A stretch of 64,000 nucleotides of DNA from Angiostrongylus vasorum (taxonomy: Eukaryota > Nematoda > Chromadorea > Rhabditida > Metastrongylidae), in the NCBI GenBank assembly GCA_018806985.1, contig JADANN010000030.1, positions 62,001-126,000 on the forward strand, written 5' to 3'. Shown piece after piece: positions 24,017-36,289 of this stretch; within the stretch, counting starts at the first letter, position 1; each line of letters begins with the position of its first letter. The translations under genes were made by a program, and so were the position numbers. The notes beneath the pieces are model-generated. The model saw only the letters and a list, made by a program, of their open reading frames with translations. It did no database searches and had not been told where the DNA came from.

Positions 24017-25169
24017 AGTATCAAGTAATTATTAAGCATATAGTGCATTAATAAAATGCATGCATAATTGCATATATTTGATAGGAAAATAGGCTTGAAA
24101 AATGATGGATAGTTGTTTTGCAAGTGTTAGTATCTACGTAAGTCATTATTTATGGTGATCAATACCTAATGGATCAATTGAATGCATCATATTACCAAAT
24201 ACTGAATGGTTGTGTTGTACTCAGCATCATTTTCGGCTGACTGATATTTGCTGATTAAAAAAGTTTTTTTTTGTTAATGTCTCGACACCGTGCTGAACCC
24301 TTCCCAGGTCCGCAGCCATCTTGGCTGCTAACGACAATGTTGTTGGCAGGAAGGAGGCGATTCATCGCACTGATTTACTCTGAGATGGATTTCCGATGAA
24401 AACCTAGAACTTGCTGAGATTCTCAGTCTGGGAGACTCTGTTGGTGGACTAGCCCCGGTATCGAATTCATGAAAATCCAACAGACATGACTAAGTGGTGA
24501 ATCATTGCGGGATAGCGATCGTTGGAGGGATTAGCGATTAACTGCCAAATGTAAATGATAGAGTCACTAATATTATAACACTAATTAACAGATACAACAC
24601 CTCAAGATTTTTGATAAATACAGAACAGTGTGTCAGTCTTAAGCTAATGATTACCGATGAATAACCGCACATGAATTCAGTTAACGTTTAAACTGGCTCC
24701 CATGTTAGCAACTAGTAATAATGCCATTTCTAAGCCGAATGAGCTAACCATTGTTACTACATGGATTCTGATGCATGCATTTCGAGAAGCAGGTGGCTCA
24801 TCAATTATCTATCTATTTAATGTTAAATTGTTTATTCAGCCTAGTACAATAATTAATTCTTGCAGGTATTCCGCCTGGAGTCGTGAATATGGCCATTGGA
24901 ACCGGTGCTTCGGTCGGACAACGTCTCGTTGAGCATCCTAAAATGCCGTTGGTCAGCTTCACTGGAAGTAAATGCCAAGATTTTTATCAATAACTATATC
25001 ACATTGATTCTCAAGACTATTAAATTCTGTTATAATGTACTGATGTTGGCAAGAAAGCTACACGAATACGTTGAAAATTAAATAAGAAGGCATTGCTTGA
25101 AATGGGTGGAAAGAATTCGACTATTGTGTATCTTTCAGGCGACGTAACCTGTCTTCCAACTATTACAAG

Positions 25170-26220
25170 GTATTTACATACTTGGACGGTCCGTCTTCAC
25201 GAGCTGTGCGGACCCCAGAACATATGCCATTCGTTCCTTTCTCTCGCAATCGTAGTCCATGGTGGTGGTCTTGTTCGAGCCTGGTAGCACTTGCGAGTCT
25301 CATACTGTGATCTATAAAACAACTGCAGCTGCGGGTACAGATGATTAACTTTGTTTACGAACACGTCCGCCCAACGTGTAGGTGGTCGTACTGGAGGACG
25401 TTTTCATTCTCTTGGAGTCCATTCTACTTTTCTTTTCGTCCATCTGTCGCCTATTCTTCCCATTATGTGACCGGCCTATCTATGTTTCGCTAACGATGTA
25501 TAATCTCCTTAATTTCAAAGATCTGACAGATTTCGAATGTCAGAGCTTCGCCGAAGTGGATGATTCACAGCTGGTCGTTGTCGCGATGTGGTGTTGTCGC
25601 ACCGAGTCGAATCCAGTGGAATGGAAGACCGCTCGAATGGGAAATTTTCCGTCACGCTACGTGCCAGCAAATAAAGCACCGACTGCTGCGGGACGCATTG
25701 GCCGCCAATATGCAGATCATAATGGACGGCGGCCGACTAACACGAGTCAGAATTAAAAGGCTACCGCCGAGTGACGTTCCTCATTCAAGCGGTACTTCCA
25801 CTCCATTGGGTTCTTCTCGATGCGATCACGAAGATCCACAGCTCAAGAATGAAGAACGGTGGACAATCGACTCCGATCAATACGGCTGTGAAGGAAAATG
25901 CGCCAAGTTGTAAGCTGAATAAAACTTTTATAATAATCTCGTGTCAACTCAATCATTTAAAAAATTGTTAATCCTTGCATTATTGATTCTGATCCACTGT
26001 TAGCCGGTGTTTTGCATATTTCGAACTTTTCATAAGTCTGGATGCTCAAATCAGGAATGCTACTACAGATTTCACTTAACTATCATGGAATACCTTTTCA
26101 ACATAGCAATGTGGTCCCGGATAAATGGATGCAAAGAAAAGCTTTCTTTCTAAATGAGTTTAATTTAATTTCCAATACTAATATAGCCTGCGGCGTATTA
26201 CTTTTCTTTTCCTTCTTCAG
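25170..26220. other. ALDH intron with a repeat fragment
   Basis: A fragment of family A (CTTGGACGGTCCGTC ... GAGCTGTGCGGACCCCAG) sits at about 25,178-25,225. Open frames of 117-124 codons at 25,382-25,913 are relatively GC-rich but show no domain I recognise and overlap in two frames, so I do not call a gene. Confidence 0.5.
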
Positions 26221-26555
26221 ATTCTGCTTCACCAATCGAGGCCAGATTCTTCTTTGTTCTAGTCGTATTTCGTCAGTAAATAAAAAATTTTATAGAACAG
26301 TTCGTGAAGGAGGCAGAAAAGGTTCAAGCTTTATAGTACAGATTCTTAAAAATTAAAAAAATTACTGCACTGTGTAACAGAAGCTTTAGGCATGACTATT
26401 TCATGAATCTCAAAATGAAGATGTCAGCACTGTCATTGTGATCATTATCCACCCTGTAATTTCAGTATACCGTCGGCGATCCATTGTCGGACGTTACACT
26501 TCGTGTAGTGAACTCAGAGAGATATTTTGGAAAGGTACATTTTAAAATAGGCACG

Positions 26556-26600
26556 TTTAGCGTAGTGTGGTTAGGGGATACCTTACTATACACGTGGTAT
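26556..26600 (+). repeat. tRNA-like SINE head fragment
   Basis: GCACGTTTAGCGTAGTGTGGTTAGGGG resembles the A-box head of family B at 61,015 (ACGTGTAGCGTAGTGGTCGG). The remainder of the SINE is absent. Confidence 0.4.
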
Positions 26601-26734
26601 CTGTCGTTAACTTAATCCAGCGTCCCTAGTTCTTCAAGATCTACACCCCCCCTTCCCGCCCCCTCCCGAGCATGGCGAACTAGCATCGGACTTTTTGGAG
26701 TCAACAATGACAATGCTTGTATTTCACATACTCT

Positions 26735-26880
26735 GGCGTGAAAAAAGTAATAGGTGGTAAATAAAAAGGTTGAACATTGCGATTTCGACCACAGACTAAT
26801 TTTAATTGGATTCGATGCCAATTTGCTCCCCTGATCATTCCCGTTGACGGGTGATGGCTAATGGCATAGTTAGACTAGGG
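26735..26880 (+). repeat. Dispersed repeat family C, diverged copy
   Basis: AAAAAAGTAATAGGTGGTAAAT is followed by ATTGGATTCGATGCCAATTT, GCTCCCCTGATCATTCCCG and TTGACGGGTGATGGCTAATG, matching the element inserted in the bacterial kinase (9,531-9,605) and the copy at 53,345-53,460. Lies in an ALDH intron. Confidence 0.75.
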
Positions 26881-28600
26881 ACAACAACAATTGTTTAATC
26901 AAGTCTCCGCAATTCACTGTGCAGTACGGACATGCAATCGCTCATCATTGCGATACCTTATTAAATGAAATGCATGCACAATCCTCAAGAATTCATTAAC
27001 TCTGGAGGTTCTATCTTTTCATCTTCCATGTTTTGAAATCACTAGAAGACATGATCGAAGTTGGCCTGAAGAATATGACTGAAACTGTCACACTGCATAC
27101 ATAGATACCAGATCATTTGCACTACACTGATCGTGTCCAATATTCTGTTTGCGTCCCTTTATTAACCATGTGTGTAAATATTTCATTAAATGAGTTTCCA
27201 TCTCCTCTAAATACGCAATTAAGGCCTATTGAGTTAAAAAAATCGCTTTTTAAGGTGAAATCGTACACTTCTCTAGCACAGAAGGAGGGTGGAGCTGTCC
27301 TGTGTGGCGGAGTTGTCACTTTAAATGGTGAACTGGAGAACGTGAGATTAATGCATTAAAAAGATTCCCGAGTTATATATGTTAGGATTCAACCATTGCT
27401 AAGTGACACTACATAGCTCCTACAATAATAACCGATCTTTTAGACTCAACACAGTGCATGCAGGAGATTTTTGGACCTCTTTCTTGTGTTGCAGTATTCC
27501 ACTGAGTGGAGGTGAATTTTTGATTGCAGTGTATGCACATACATATTTATATTCATATGGAAGATAATGAACTGCTGTATCATTGTGGAGTAGTTAGATA
27601 TCGAAGTGCAGTATACAGTGAAGGCCCATCGAGCGCATAATTACTCAGGAAGGAGACTTCGACAATATTTTCAACAGGAATCCTTGCTAAAAAGTGTACC
27701 AACATTAAAAATCAACAATATCCTGGAAGGAAGCAAGTTTTTTCGGTCTCGGTAGATAAAAGAGTAACATACTTGATCTTCTCAAAGCCATCAAGAGTTA
27801 GGGAAAAAAGGCAATACCTAGATCTCTGGGCTTGATCTTCTTTTTTTCCAAATTCATTAAGCAAAGTAGAGATAACTGGATGCATATCTTGCCTATACAG
27901 TGACTTACATGGCTCATGCATGCTTTTATGAAGCCAGTATTATTAACCTCCCAAGCAAGTACGGCAGCAGTACTTCAACCCAGGCTTGTTAGGAAGCGTA
28001 GTCTGTCGGGATACAGGACCAATACAATGACCACATTTGAGCTGTAGTTCATCTTTAGTCATTGCGGTGCACCACTCTCGTAGACATAGTGATGTCGACA
28101 AATCGACAAAAAAAAAGCAAAAAAGCATTTGTGATCGTTGAAACAAACAAATCTTCTTGTTAGACAGTTTCAAGGTGATTCCACAATCAAAACGAGTTGG
28201 GTTATCAAAATCTGTCAAGTCCACTTCACTCACCAATCCAATCATTTCTGGTTGGTTGATACACCTCTTTACGCACAAATTGACTGCAGAGATCCTAATT
28301 TTTTCAGCAGGCTATTTCACGTCTTAACAATTCTCCTTATGGATTATCGGCAGCGGTTTGCAGCGAGAACTATTAAGAACTGATGAACGCGGCTTCAATC
28401 AATCGCCTTCGCGTGGGAAAAGTATGGTGCAACACTTGGATGGCAAAATAGCCGCCGTCAAGAACACGCTTCTAGACCCGTGACCTCAATATGCCGTTTG
28501 GAGAAACAAGGAATCAGGAATGCAACGTGAGAGAGCCGACGACTTCATGCACTTTTTCACAGAAAAAAAAGATGGTGTGCATAGGGGTTGTAAAACGATT

Positions 28601-29250
28601 ATGATTTTTTTCATACATATGCAACTTTGCTACAGCAATATTGCATTATTAATGCTTGAAATTATGATTTTCAAATATTCAAGAAAATTTATAAACGAAT
28701 TAAAAGATGTCTGACAAATATTCCCTGACAGAGAATCCTCTACGATTTCGTCATTTCAGCAAGAGAACGGTGGGTTCCTGACTGGAGGATCTTAGTACAG
28801 ACAGCATATTTAACGACACCAGACTAGGCAGATAAAACCAACAAAGGTAATCTCTTCACAAGGCAGTGAAGCGCATTTGACTAGGAACAAACATGGACTC
28901 ATTTTGCGATGAGAAAAAGATCATCTAAAAACGGCGAGAAATCTTCCATTGGTCGACAAGAGTTGGAGATTATTTTAAGTGTAACTGCGTTAGACAAAAC
29001 AACACCAACACATAAGAATGCTGATATTCATCGCCATAATGTACTTCTTCACACCTTCAGTGAATATTTTGTTGATATCTCGTTGTATAAGCGTATTTTA
29101 CTGTATTATTTTGTGTTATATTACTGTTTTGCATACTATTACAACCTATTCTCACATACTACGTAACACATTGCTGTATTACGTGTGGTTAAACTGCATC
29201 ATTTAATATTGTACGAATTATATTTTATTCCACGCAATATTAGTTTATTG
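28601..29250. other. Host DNA, nothing recognised
   Basis: AT-rich sequence following the ALDH pseudogene. No exon, repeat or RNA identified. Open frames at 28,909-29,206 overlap in two frames and lack domains. Confidence 0.4.
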
Positions 29251-29254
29251 CAAA

Positions 29255-29810
29255 ATGAAGCATCTCTTGGTGTCCACAATTTTCACAAGACATCGGTAGC
29301 TTTCAGGAGTATCGATGATGTAGTGAGGAGAACAAGGAACATCCGATTTCGTGCCCACCTCCTTGACTTCACGATTCTTCCTGCCTTAACGCATGCGTCA
29401 GAAACCTGGTGGCCAAGTAAGCAGGATGGAAGATTACTCTGCGTTATTGAACGTGCCTTCGAAAGCACGATGCTACGAGCATCTCGTGTCACACTAGTGA
29501 AGGAACAGATCCGATGATCCGACGTTCATCAATGATCAAATATGAAGAAGTCGTTCAAAACGCCAAAATGTCGTAGATTTGAAGGATTCGAAGCCGTGGT
29601 AAATGTGAATGACAATCCATAGAAAACACCCGTAAGCGACAGAATTCATCGGGATGTAAAACGCACCGTAGGAAGATTGCAAACCGAAAATCAGGGGGGT
29701 TTAATGAAAATCTTGAAAGAAAGATATGGTGCTCAGCGACTCTCTATAGCGAACAGAGAGCGTAGGGTTGCTCTTGCACGCCCTTGGAGAAATGTAACTC
29801 TTGCTAGCAC
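29255..29810 (+). mobile_element. LINE (APE/RTE-like) ORF2 3' fragment, degraded
   Basis: The frame reads FRAHLLDFTILPALTHASET, the region just after the RT palm in this nematode LINE type, then VIERAFESTMLRASRVTLVK. Downstream the same element continues in broken frames (VKRTVGRLQTENQGG region near 29,650; MKILKERYGAQR). The domain order matches the fragments at 31,990 and 33,950 and the reverse copy at 57,770-60,050. Confidence 0.75.
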
Positions 29811-29973
29811 CCGCTCCTGTCACTCGAGAATAAACAGGGCGACAACTGATAATGTGAAGTACTTTATTACATTGTATTATATTATATCACTCTATTGCAC
29901 GTTGTGGTGTAATATTTTGTTGACTTTATACTGTATTTAATTTTTTACTAACTATGTGTTATTATATTTCTCC

Positions 29974-30352
29974 CAACGGCTTACCGCCTCATTTTGACTG
30001 GGCGGTGTTCTGGCTGTTGGGCTTCGATGTACATTGGGGATTCATCTCTCCAGCATGGTCTCCAAAGCTGAGAAGGAGTCTGGTGTTTCCACCAGAAAGC
30101 CCAGCAAAAGAGTAAACCAATACCAGGATGCACCATACCACCGTCCTGGTATTAAAGTCCCATGGTGGCAAATCTACCTCTGATCCACGAGAGCTGCGGC
30201 TGCCTGTGGTGGTGACAACCTGGAGTAGACTTCGGCCAGGCTGACATTGGTACTCCAGGGAACCACAATGTATAAACCAGCAGTACTCCGAGAAAATGGA
30301 AATTGTGCTGGGAGCCGCGCAAACAGTGAAGACGGGCCATCCAAGTATCCAA
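29974..30352 (-). repeat. Dispersed repeat family A, reverse copy
   Basis: Starts with CTCCCAACGGCTTACCGCCTC and ends with GTGAAGACGGGCCATCC AAGTATCC. Same blocks as 23,652-24,016 in the same orientation. Confidence 0.85.
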
Positions 30353-30384
30353 GTATGTTATTATATTATATGTTCTTATATTGC

Positions 30385-30645
30385 ATCAAAGCGCAGTGGT
30401 CAGAGGCTCAATGCAATACACATGGGATCGATCCCGCACCCCCAGGCTGACGAAGCCTTCCATCCTTTCGAGGTCGGCAAATTGGTACCAGACTTGTCTG
30501 AGAGGCTAGCAGCACTGGCTCGATAGCCACTGCGAGTTATCTTAGGTGCAAGTTTGCATTCAATCACCTCCAACGATGCTTGATGAAGTCGAGTGCATCG
30601 CGATTGGAACCTTAGACATTGATCAACACCAAGAGCTCTTTTTAT
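30385..30645 (+). repeat. tRNA-derived SINE family B, good copy
   Basis: The head AGCGCAGTGGTCAGAGGCTC resembles a pol III A box and ATGGGATCGATCCCGC a B box. The body has CCTTTCGAGGTCGGCAAATT, CCAGACTTGTCTGAGAGGCT and CATTCAATCACCTCCAACGA, and it ends ATTGATCAACACCAAGAGC. Relatives: 37,770; 42,476; 42,930 (reverse); 45,115 (reverse); 60,190; 61,015. Confidence 0.82.
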
Positions 30646-31980
30646 TTTTATTTTTTTGCATTGCATCGTTTATTTTAGCAAACATACATTGTGTAAATAT
30701 TATATTACACACAATATTAACGTAACGAAACAATGAAACACTTTTTCGTGTCTACATTATTCAATGGACGAGAAGCGCTAGGTTATCACAGAACATTTTT
30801 TCAATATAACTAACCATTATCATTATATCTGCATATTATTATTAATACTATTGTTGATACATGGCCCGCCATTCCATCTAGTGTGTTGATCCTAGCACTT
30901 CTTTCATTCGATTCATCTGCTCGCATTCATCGTGCACAGTGGTCTTAGAACAGTTCGCGTGTTCTTTTTAGCTGCTGTGGAGGATTTATTCTTTTATATA
31001 AATGTTGTAGAATACTGGTGGAGTCGAACTTCTTGCAGTTTTGAAGATAGCTGAGCTTGGATGTTCCCGCGTGGATTAGAGGAGAGTGTTGGAGCGGTGA
31101 TCTATCGAGCGCCTTTGTTTCCCGATCACGGCATCACTAACCGTTCCGCCAGCCCCATGACCAAAAGTATGTAATGAATGGGCTCAGAAGCGCTGCCTAG
31201 CTAATCTCTATGTTCTTCTAGACTTCCATGCCGAATGCTATCACATTTTTCTCGCAATTTGAAATTAGAAACAGCCAGACACCAAAACCTTTATAGTGTA
31301 TTAACGAAAAATTATGCTCATATACAGAAGAACTATGTACAACGCTCCTATAAATATATAAATATGTTGATTAGATCGAGGCAGAAAGTGGCCTGCGCGT
31401 GAGATAATCCGTGCAGATCGCCACTAAACAAAAAGATGAGCCAGCAGCTGAGAGCCTTCTTCTCATCCGAAGCCTCAAGAGCCAATCCGATAATTGTTCA
31501 CTGCGATTAAATGTGCTGTGCTTAATCATTACTGTAAATTAACCATCTTGAACAACCATGAAATAGAAACTTTGAAATATTTCTCAATAGCTCTATTTTC
31601 CGTTCTATGGATTTGATTGTTTTTCCTGTTATCCCAATAATCGCTCCAACCGATGAGCTTGGAATTTCAATGAAGCTTCCGAATTTCTGAACAAGAAATG
31701 TAGCTAGAGTGGGTCTTAACCGCCGCTGCATAGGTTATGTCATCAACTAATGATGTTCTACAGAAAAGAATAAATCTACGCTACAATTCATAACAACAAC
31801 TGAAAATATATCGTAAAGTTTTCGAAAGAATCCGTGAAGAATGCAAACAAACTGTTGTAAGTTTGGTCTTGAACCTCCTATTGAAGGCGCGCTTGCCTAT
31901 CAGCGATTTGGCAGAGGAGGGGTTCCTGCGGAACTTCTGATTCCAGTCTCAAAAAAAGAAGCATTGATTGAACGCGCAGT
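30646..31980. other. Host DNA with a tRNA-like SINE head and a KH-like frame
   Basis: At 31,085-31,165 on the reverse strand, CTGGCGGAACGGTTAGTGAT resembles the tRNA-like head at 55,950 (family D). At 31,731-31,560 on the reverse strand the frame reads FIEIPSSSVGAIIGITGKT then IKSIE, which resembles the first half of a KH RNA-binding domain (the G-x-x-G and I..I pattern), but it does not continue. A possible exon relic only. The rest is unrecognised. Confidence 0.35.
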
Positions 31981-31989
31981 CAAAATGAC

Positions 31990-32372
31990 GAGGCTATGAG
32001 TATCCCGTGTTAAACAAGCAATGGAAGGGATCCGAAGCTCCGACCTACGTCAACGATCCAGAATCAAAGACGCCGTTCTGTACGACGAACAGTCGAAGAT
32101 AAGGTGGGCCGGACACGTTATGCGTATAAACAACAACCGGTGGACAAGAGTTGCTAGTGACTGGATTCCTCGCGATGTTAAACGCACTGCAGGCAGACCA
32201 CCGACCCGATGGTCAGAGATCCTCACGAAAAAGCCTAAAAAAGATATGACGCTCAACGAGTCTCTAGAGTGAGCAGAATCCACAGGGCTACTCTTGCGCG
32301 CGAAAGGGAAAAATGGAAGATTTACTGGCACCCCATCGAGTCACTCGACGATCAACGGGATGGCAGGTTTCC
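31990..32372 (+). mobile_element. LINE ORF2 C-terminal fragment
   Basis: Reads GIRSSDLRQRSRIKDAVLYD, then KIRWAGHVMRINNNRWTRVA, SDWIPRDVKRTAGRPPTRWS and EIL, the well-known C-terminal end of RTE-like nematode LINEs. It stops almost exactly where the inverted-repeat element begins (32,377), so it may have been the insertion target. Confidence 0.85.
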
Positions 32373-33548
32373 ATGCTGGTAGATTCACCATTTGGTGAGG
32401 AAGCTGGTTTTTCAATTACGACGATAATTTCTCAATCACCACTGTGGGTAAAGAGTTCAGAGCCTTACGAATTAATCGGAAGGACTATTTTCGGTCGCAT
32501 TCATAACTTATGTGTTCTTCTGCCCTGCCTTGTCAAATTTAAATCTGTCAAGCTAACTTTCAAACGATTGACAACGAAGTTTATGGCAATAAAGTTTTCA
32601 GCTGGGAAGCCGCAGATACCAACAAAAACAATATTTTGAAGGGTACGATCCTGTCCTATTTATCGGACGAAATCCCGCTTACTCATTTTTTTTTCGAAGT
32701 TTGACACTTTAAGTAATATAGTGGTGGAAATACACACCACGGGCTTTAGAAAAATAGAAAATCTCACCGTAGTTAAATAAGAGAATTTTATGCTATTGGA
32801 AATTCTCTTTATTCAAATGCTCCATATTGCATTTAAAAGATTTTCTAAAGCGAATTTGCTTGATTTTGCGTTAGCTCTTGCCACGAAGGTGTTTTCGATT
32901 ATCACCGCAACACCAGGTTTCACATGTGGATAACTAAGCGGTTTATACAGCAATAACAACAAAATACAAGAGAAATAGAAATAAGAGAACAATTAATGTA
33001 AAAATACAAGTGAAAACGTGAAAAGAAGATGAAGATAATATAGAGAGCAATGAAGAGCGAGCACCAGCGCCATGGAGTATGGTCGCACGGAAGTAAAAAG
33101 AGGAGGGTGTTACGCATGCACTGATCAACAACGGATCTGTGGATGGACGGAGCAGCCTATGGGATAGCTAGACTTTGCTCAGGATCGTTAACTAGGCAGA
33201 CAGAATGCAACAATGAAGAAGAAAAGCTGCACATATAGCATGCAGATAATTGGTGTGCTAGGCCGACATGATAAGGTGCAAAATCTAATATGGAATAGGT
33301 GCACAGCCATGAAGTGCAACTTGTAACAGCGGTATGCTAGGAAGGATCACAGTGGGTAGGGTAACTGTTCGGGCGAGTAACCACTACGTTCGCAATGGAC
33401 CATAATTTTTGCATCGTGTGACTCATATGCAGGTAGCGGTAGGCATCATTGCCTACGCGTTTACATTGTCGATCGACTTTTCTTCTTCTTCGACAGAAGA
33501 TACCTTCTCTTAGAAAGATGAGAAAACAAATTAAACTTGTTTAGTTCA

Positions 33549-33935
33549 GATGACCCATTTGAAAGGCCCGTCCTCACTGGTTATGCGTGCCCCAGCATGA
33601 TCTGCATCTTTCGGAGATTTGCTGGTTAAGCCATTACGGTTCCCTGGAGTCTCGAGGTCAGCATGGCGGAAGTCTTCCTCAGGTCGATGCCACCACGGGC
33701 AGTCGCAGCCCTTGTGGGTCAGAGGGAGATTTGCCATGATGCGAATTTGATACCAGGACGGTGGTGGATCCTGGTATTGGTTTACTCTTAGCTTGGCTTC
33801 CTGATTGAAACGCCGGACTCCTTCTCAGCTTGGGAAACCCTGCCATGGAACGAATCCTCGGCTGTCCATTGCAGTCCGACACCCAGGAACACCTCCCAAC
33901 CAAGATGAGGCTGCAAACCGTTGGGAGAGGGTGAA
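33549..33935 (+). repeat. Dispersed repeat family A
   Basis: GGCCCGTCCTCACTGGTTAT, CTTTCGGAGATTTGCTGGTT, CAGTCGCAGCCC, TGATACCAGGACGGTGGTGG and CAAACCGTTGGGAG are present. It lies just inside the inverted-repeat element, next to the left arm. Confidence 0.85.
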
Positions 33936-33949
33936 GTACCACTCATCTT

Positions 33950-34315
33950 TATTGAGCCCGAAGACGAAAGGGCGATGATAGGAGTATCCCGTGTTACAAA
34001 AGTAAGGAAAAGAATCCGAAGCTCTGACTTGTGTCAACGATTAAAATCGAAGATGCCATTCTATACGCTAAAGAGTCGAAGGCAAGGTGAGCCGGTCATC
34101 TAAAGCGTATAAATGGCAACCGATGGACAAGAGCCATTAGTGACTGGATTATTCAGGATGTCAAACGCACAGCAAGAAGATCATCAACCCGATAGTCATG
34201 GTTTTTCACGAAAACCGTAGAAGAAAGATATGGTGCTCAACGAGTCTCTAGAATGATCAGAACCCATTGGGCTACTCTTGTACGCGATAGAGAAAAAATG
34301 GAAGAGGTGATACGG
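33950..34315 (+). mobile_element. LINE ORF2 C-terminal fragment, degraded
   Basis: RIRSSDLCQRLKSK and, in shifted frames, the GEPVI...RINGNRWTRAISDW and VKRTARRSSTR patterns parallel 31,990-32,372. Located inside the 8.0-kb inverted-repeat element. Confidence 0.7.
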
Positions 34316-34319
34316 GTGA

Positions 34320-36285
34320 CCCAGGTGATTATATCTATGAAACGGTAAACCGTTGGTAGCATGGATTAACCACCAAAGTGTGTCGAAAAGCCTTCTATTG
34401 TAAACTATACAACCAAAGGGAAAAGTGAAATCAACTCATGCGGAGCAAAGTCTGTGGAAAACGAAAAAAACTTGCCGTGGGAAATGGTCAAATACATGTG
34501 CTACAGCCAAATAATCACTGCTTGGTATGACGAAGCGTCCTTAGTTGACCCTCTATAAAGTTTGTTGATAACTACAGTTATCAATTTTGATGCTTGATAT
34601 AGCTTAAACTTTTACTCACCGAGCTCACTTGACGTGTGGCCGACGCCGAGAGAGGCCGCTAAGCCTCTCTCACTTTGCGAGCGTGTCCAGGTACGTCTTA
34701 TACAGAATTCTATTTGTTATCGCCTCTCATTCGCCACATGGTACTTGGAATGCAGAGAACCTAAGCTACCGCAGTAGCCACTTCTCTGCCAGTCCTTCTA
34801 CTGCTAATATACATCATTACTTTTTCCGTATTTTGCTTGTTTGTGATGGTTACAATTTTCCAACTTGAGGAATCGTTTATTTGTAAACATAATTCTCGTA
34901 CTGCGAGGGATTTGATGCTTTTGCTAATGTTACAAGTTAGGCGTTACCTATTGTTTCTTGCTTTGAAAGAGCTCTTTCGTTTTTATAGATTTTAGCAATT
35001 CAGAAACCGTTTTTCGATAACTTAGAAGTAAACGTTTTCAATGAAATGACATACTCAGGTTCCACAAATACATCGAAGGATAAGAAAATCCTTTTCGAGT
35101 ACAGCAACTTGAATGAGGCAATGTCATCAGTGAAGAAGGCTACAATAGCAGCTTCCAGCTGTGAGTGGAAGCAAATGACTACGTCATATAGAACGTGAGA
35201 TTTGCACAGAGATTTTTGCAAATTTCCACTTAATTTACGTCGGAGGCCGAAGACAGTAACACATTTATTTCAACCGACATTTTTCTTTACATTTGATTAA
35301 AATGATTTCAAGCCAACGGTCCACACAAGCGAAATGGTGCTGAGATATTTGCAAAATTCCGACCGCGGGTGTCTGCTGTGGGGATAGAACACGTAATACC
35401 CTGTTTGAAAAAAATATAATAGGCAGCGAAATAAAAAAGCTGATAGTCCGGAAAAGGCTTTCGATTGTAAAAATGAAGATGCTTTTATTAAACTGCTATT
35501 CAAAAAACGTACGATTATTATGGGCCGCGCTCTACCTCACTCTAGTTTTGGGCGATCATCATTCTTTGCCTAAGGGTCATTATATCTACGAAATATTTGC
35601 TGCGTGAGGAGCACTTTTTTAACTGACCGGTTGCTTGGCGGAGTGACGACGCAGGCGGAAACAAACGTTGTGCGGGACACAAGTTAATTTCTTGTCGGCT
35701 CAGGCGTTTGTCATATTCGCTAGAGTTGTTTCAAGATAGGGGTTCAGCCCTCTGATTGTAACACAAGCACTGGCTTTGTTGATAGAATGGAGATTTGCAA
35801 CGTTGTAACTAGATCGATATCAGAATGGCAGTAATTCCTATAAGTAGTTTAATTCCGACCAGATTTGGCTGTTGAACCAGTGTGCCATTGATTTATCTGG
35901 AATGCTCTAATATATTTCCGTTCTGCGAGGCGCTGGTACCATCTTTACTTCATTTGCTTTAATTTTTTTAATCCATATTTGTTGTAAAAACATTGGACCA
36001 GACAATGAAAGGCCCGAAAGCTCCTGTAGTTGAGCATCCGTCCGCTGGAGGTTTGTTGCTTTCAGATACACCTACGAGTTGCTGCGATTTCCCCATTTTA
36101 GAAATCTATTCACTTGAATCGTTCGCGGCTAGACTCGAAATTTTTTAGGGTTAGTTTTGCTGATGTCCACATCACGACCAGTGATCCTGGCCATTAATCA
36201 TCACAGTCGACATTATTGGTCCACCTCTAACTTATCATCTGTTATGTTACTATTTGACGAGCTGATTAATATCCCTAACTATAGC
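34320..36285. other. Interior of inverted-repeat element, mostly unrecognised
   Basis: A fragment of family C lies at about 35,315-35,400 (GGTGCTGAGATATTTGCAAA ... CCGCGGGTGTCTGCTGTGGGG), matching the inserted element in the bacterial kinase in inverse orientation. The rest shows no exon, ORF or repeat I recognise. Confidence 0.5.
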
Positions 36286-36289
36286 AAAA

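Larger units (their letters stand above)
23082..28600 (+). pseudogene. Aldehyde dehydrogenase (ALDH8-like), intron-bearing, inactive copy
   Basis: Exons I can place: 23,082-23,175 (VSYVKHDSVGVAS, then SPWNLPLYL); 24,681-24,792 (LTFKLAPMLATSNNAISKPN); 24,866-24,967 (IPPGVVNMAIGTGASVGQ, PLVSFTG); about 25,037-25,169 (KKALLEMGGKNSTIVYLSGD); 26,221-26,321 (FCFTNRGQILLCSSRI); 26,466-26,534 (YTVGDPLSDVTL); 27,255-27,341 (VKSYTSLAQKEGGAVLCGG); 27,444-27,511 (TQCMQEIFGPLSCVAVF); 28,308 to about 28,446 (NNSPYGLSAAV, INRLRVGKVWCNTWM); about 28,475-28,600 (DLNMPFG, FMHFFTE). Splice sites AG/GT and phases fit for most. The family oxidises aldehydes with NAD; the resemblance is closest to ALDH8/2-aminomuconic semialdehyde dehydrogenase. 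The catalytic Cys codon (26,249-26,251) is CTT, Leu. There is a TAA at 28,374-28,376, a TGA in the 27,444 exon, compensating indels in the first exon, and a lost acceptor near 25,036. No 5' exons are seen. Introns 23,176-24,680 and 25,170-26,220 hold repeats or nothing recognised. Confidence 0.85.

Noticed and set aside
25382..25913. Two long overlapping frames as a host exon
   Set aside because: No domain, no consistent splice sites, and they compete with each other within an ALDH intron.
31522..31731. KH-domain gene on the reverse strand
   Set aside because: Only the first half of a KH-like motif is present and no continuation or neighbouring exon was found; kept only as a note.
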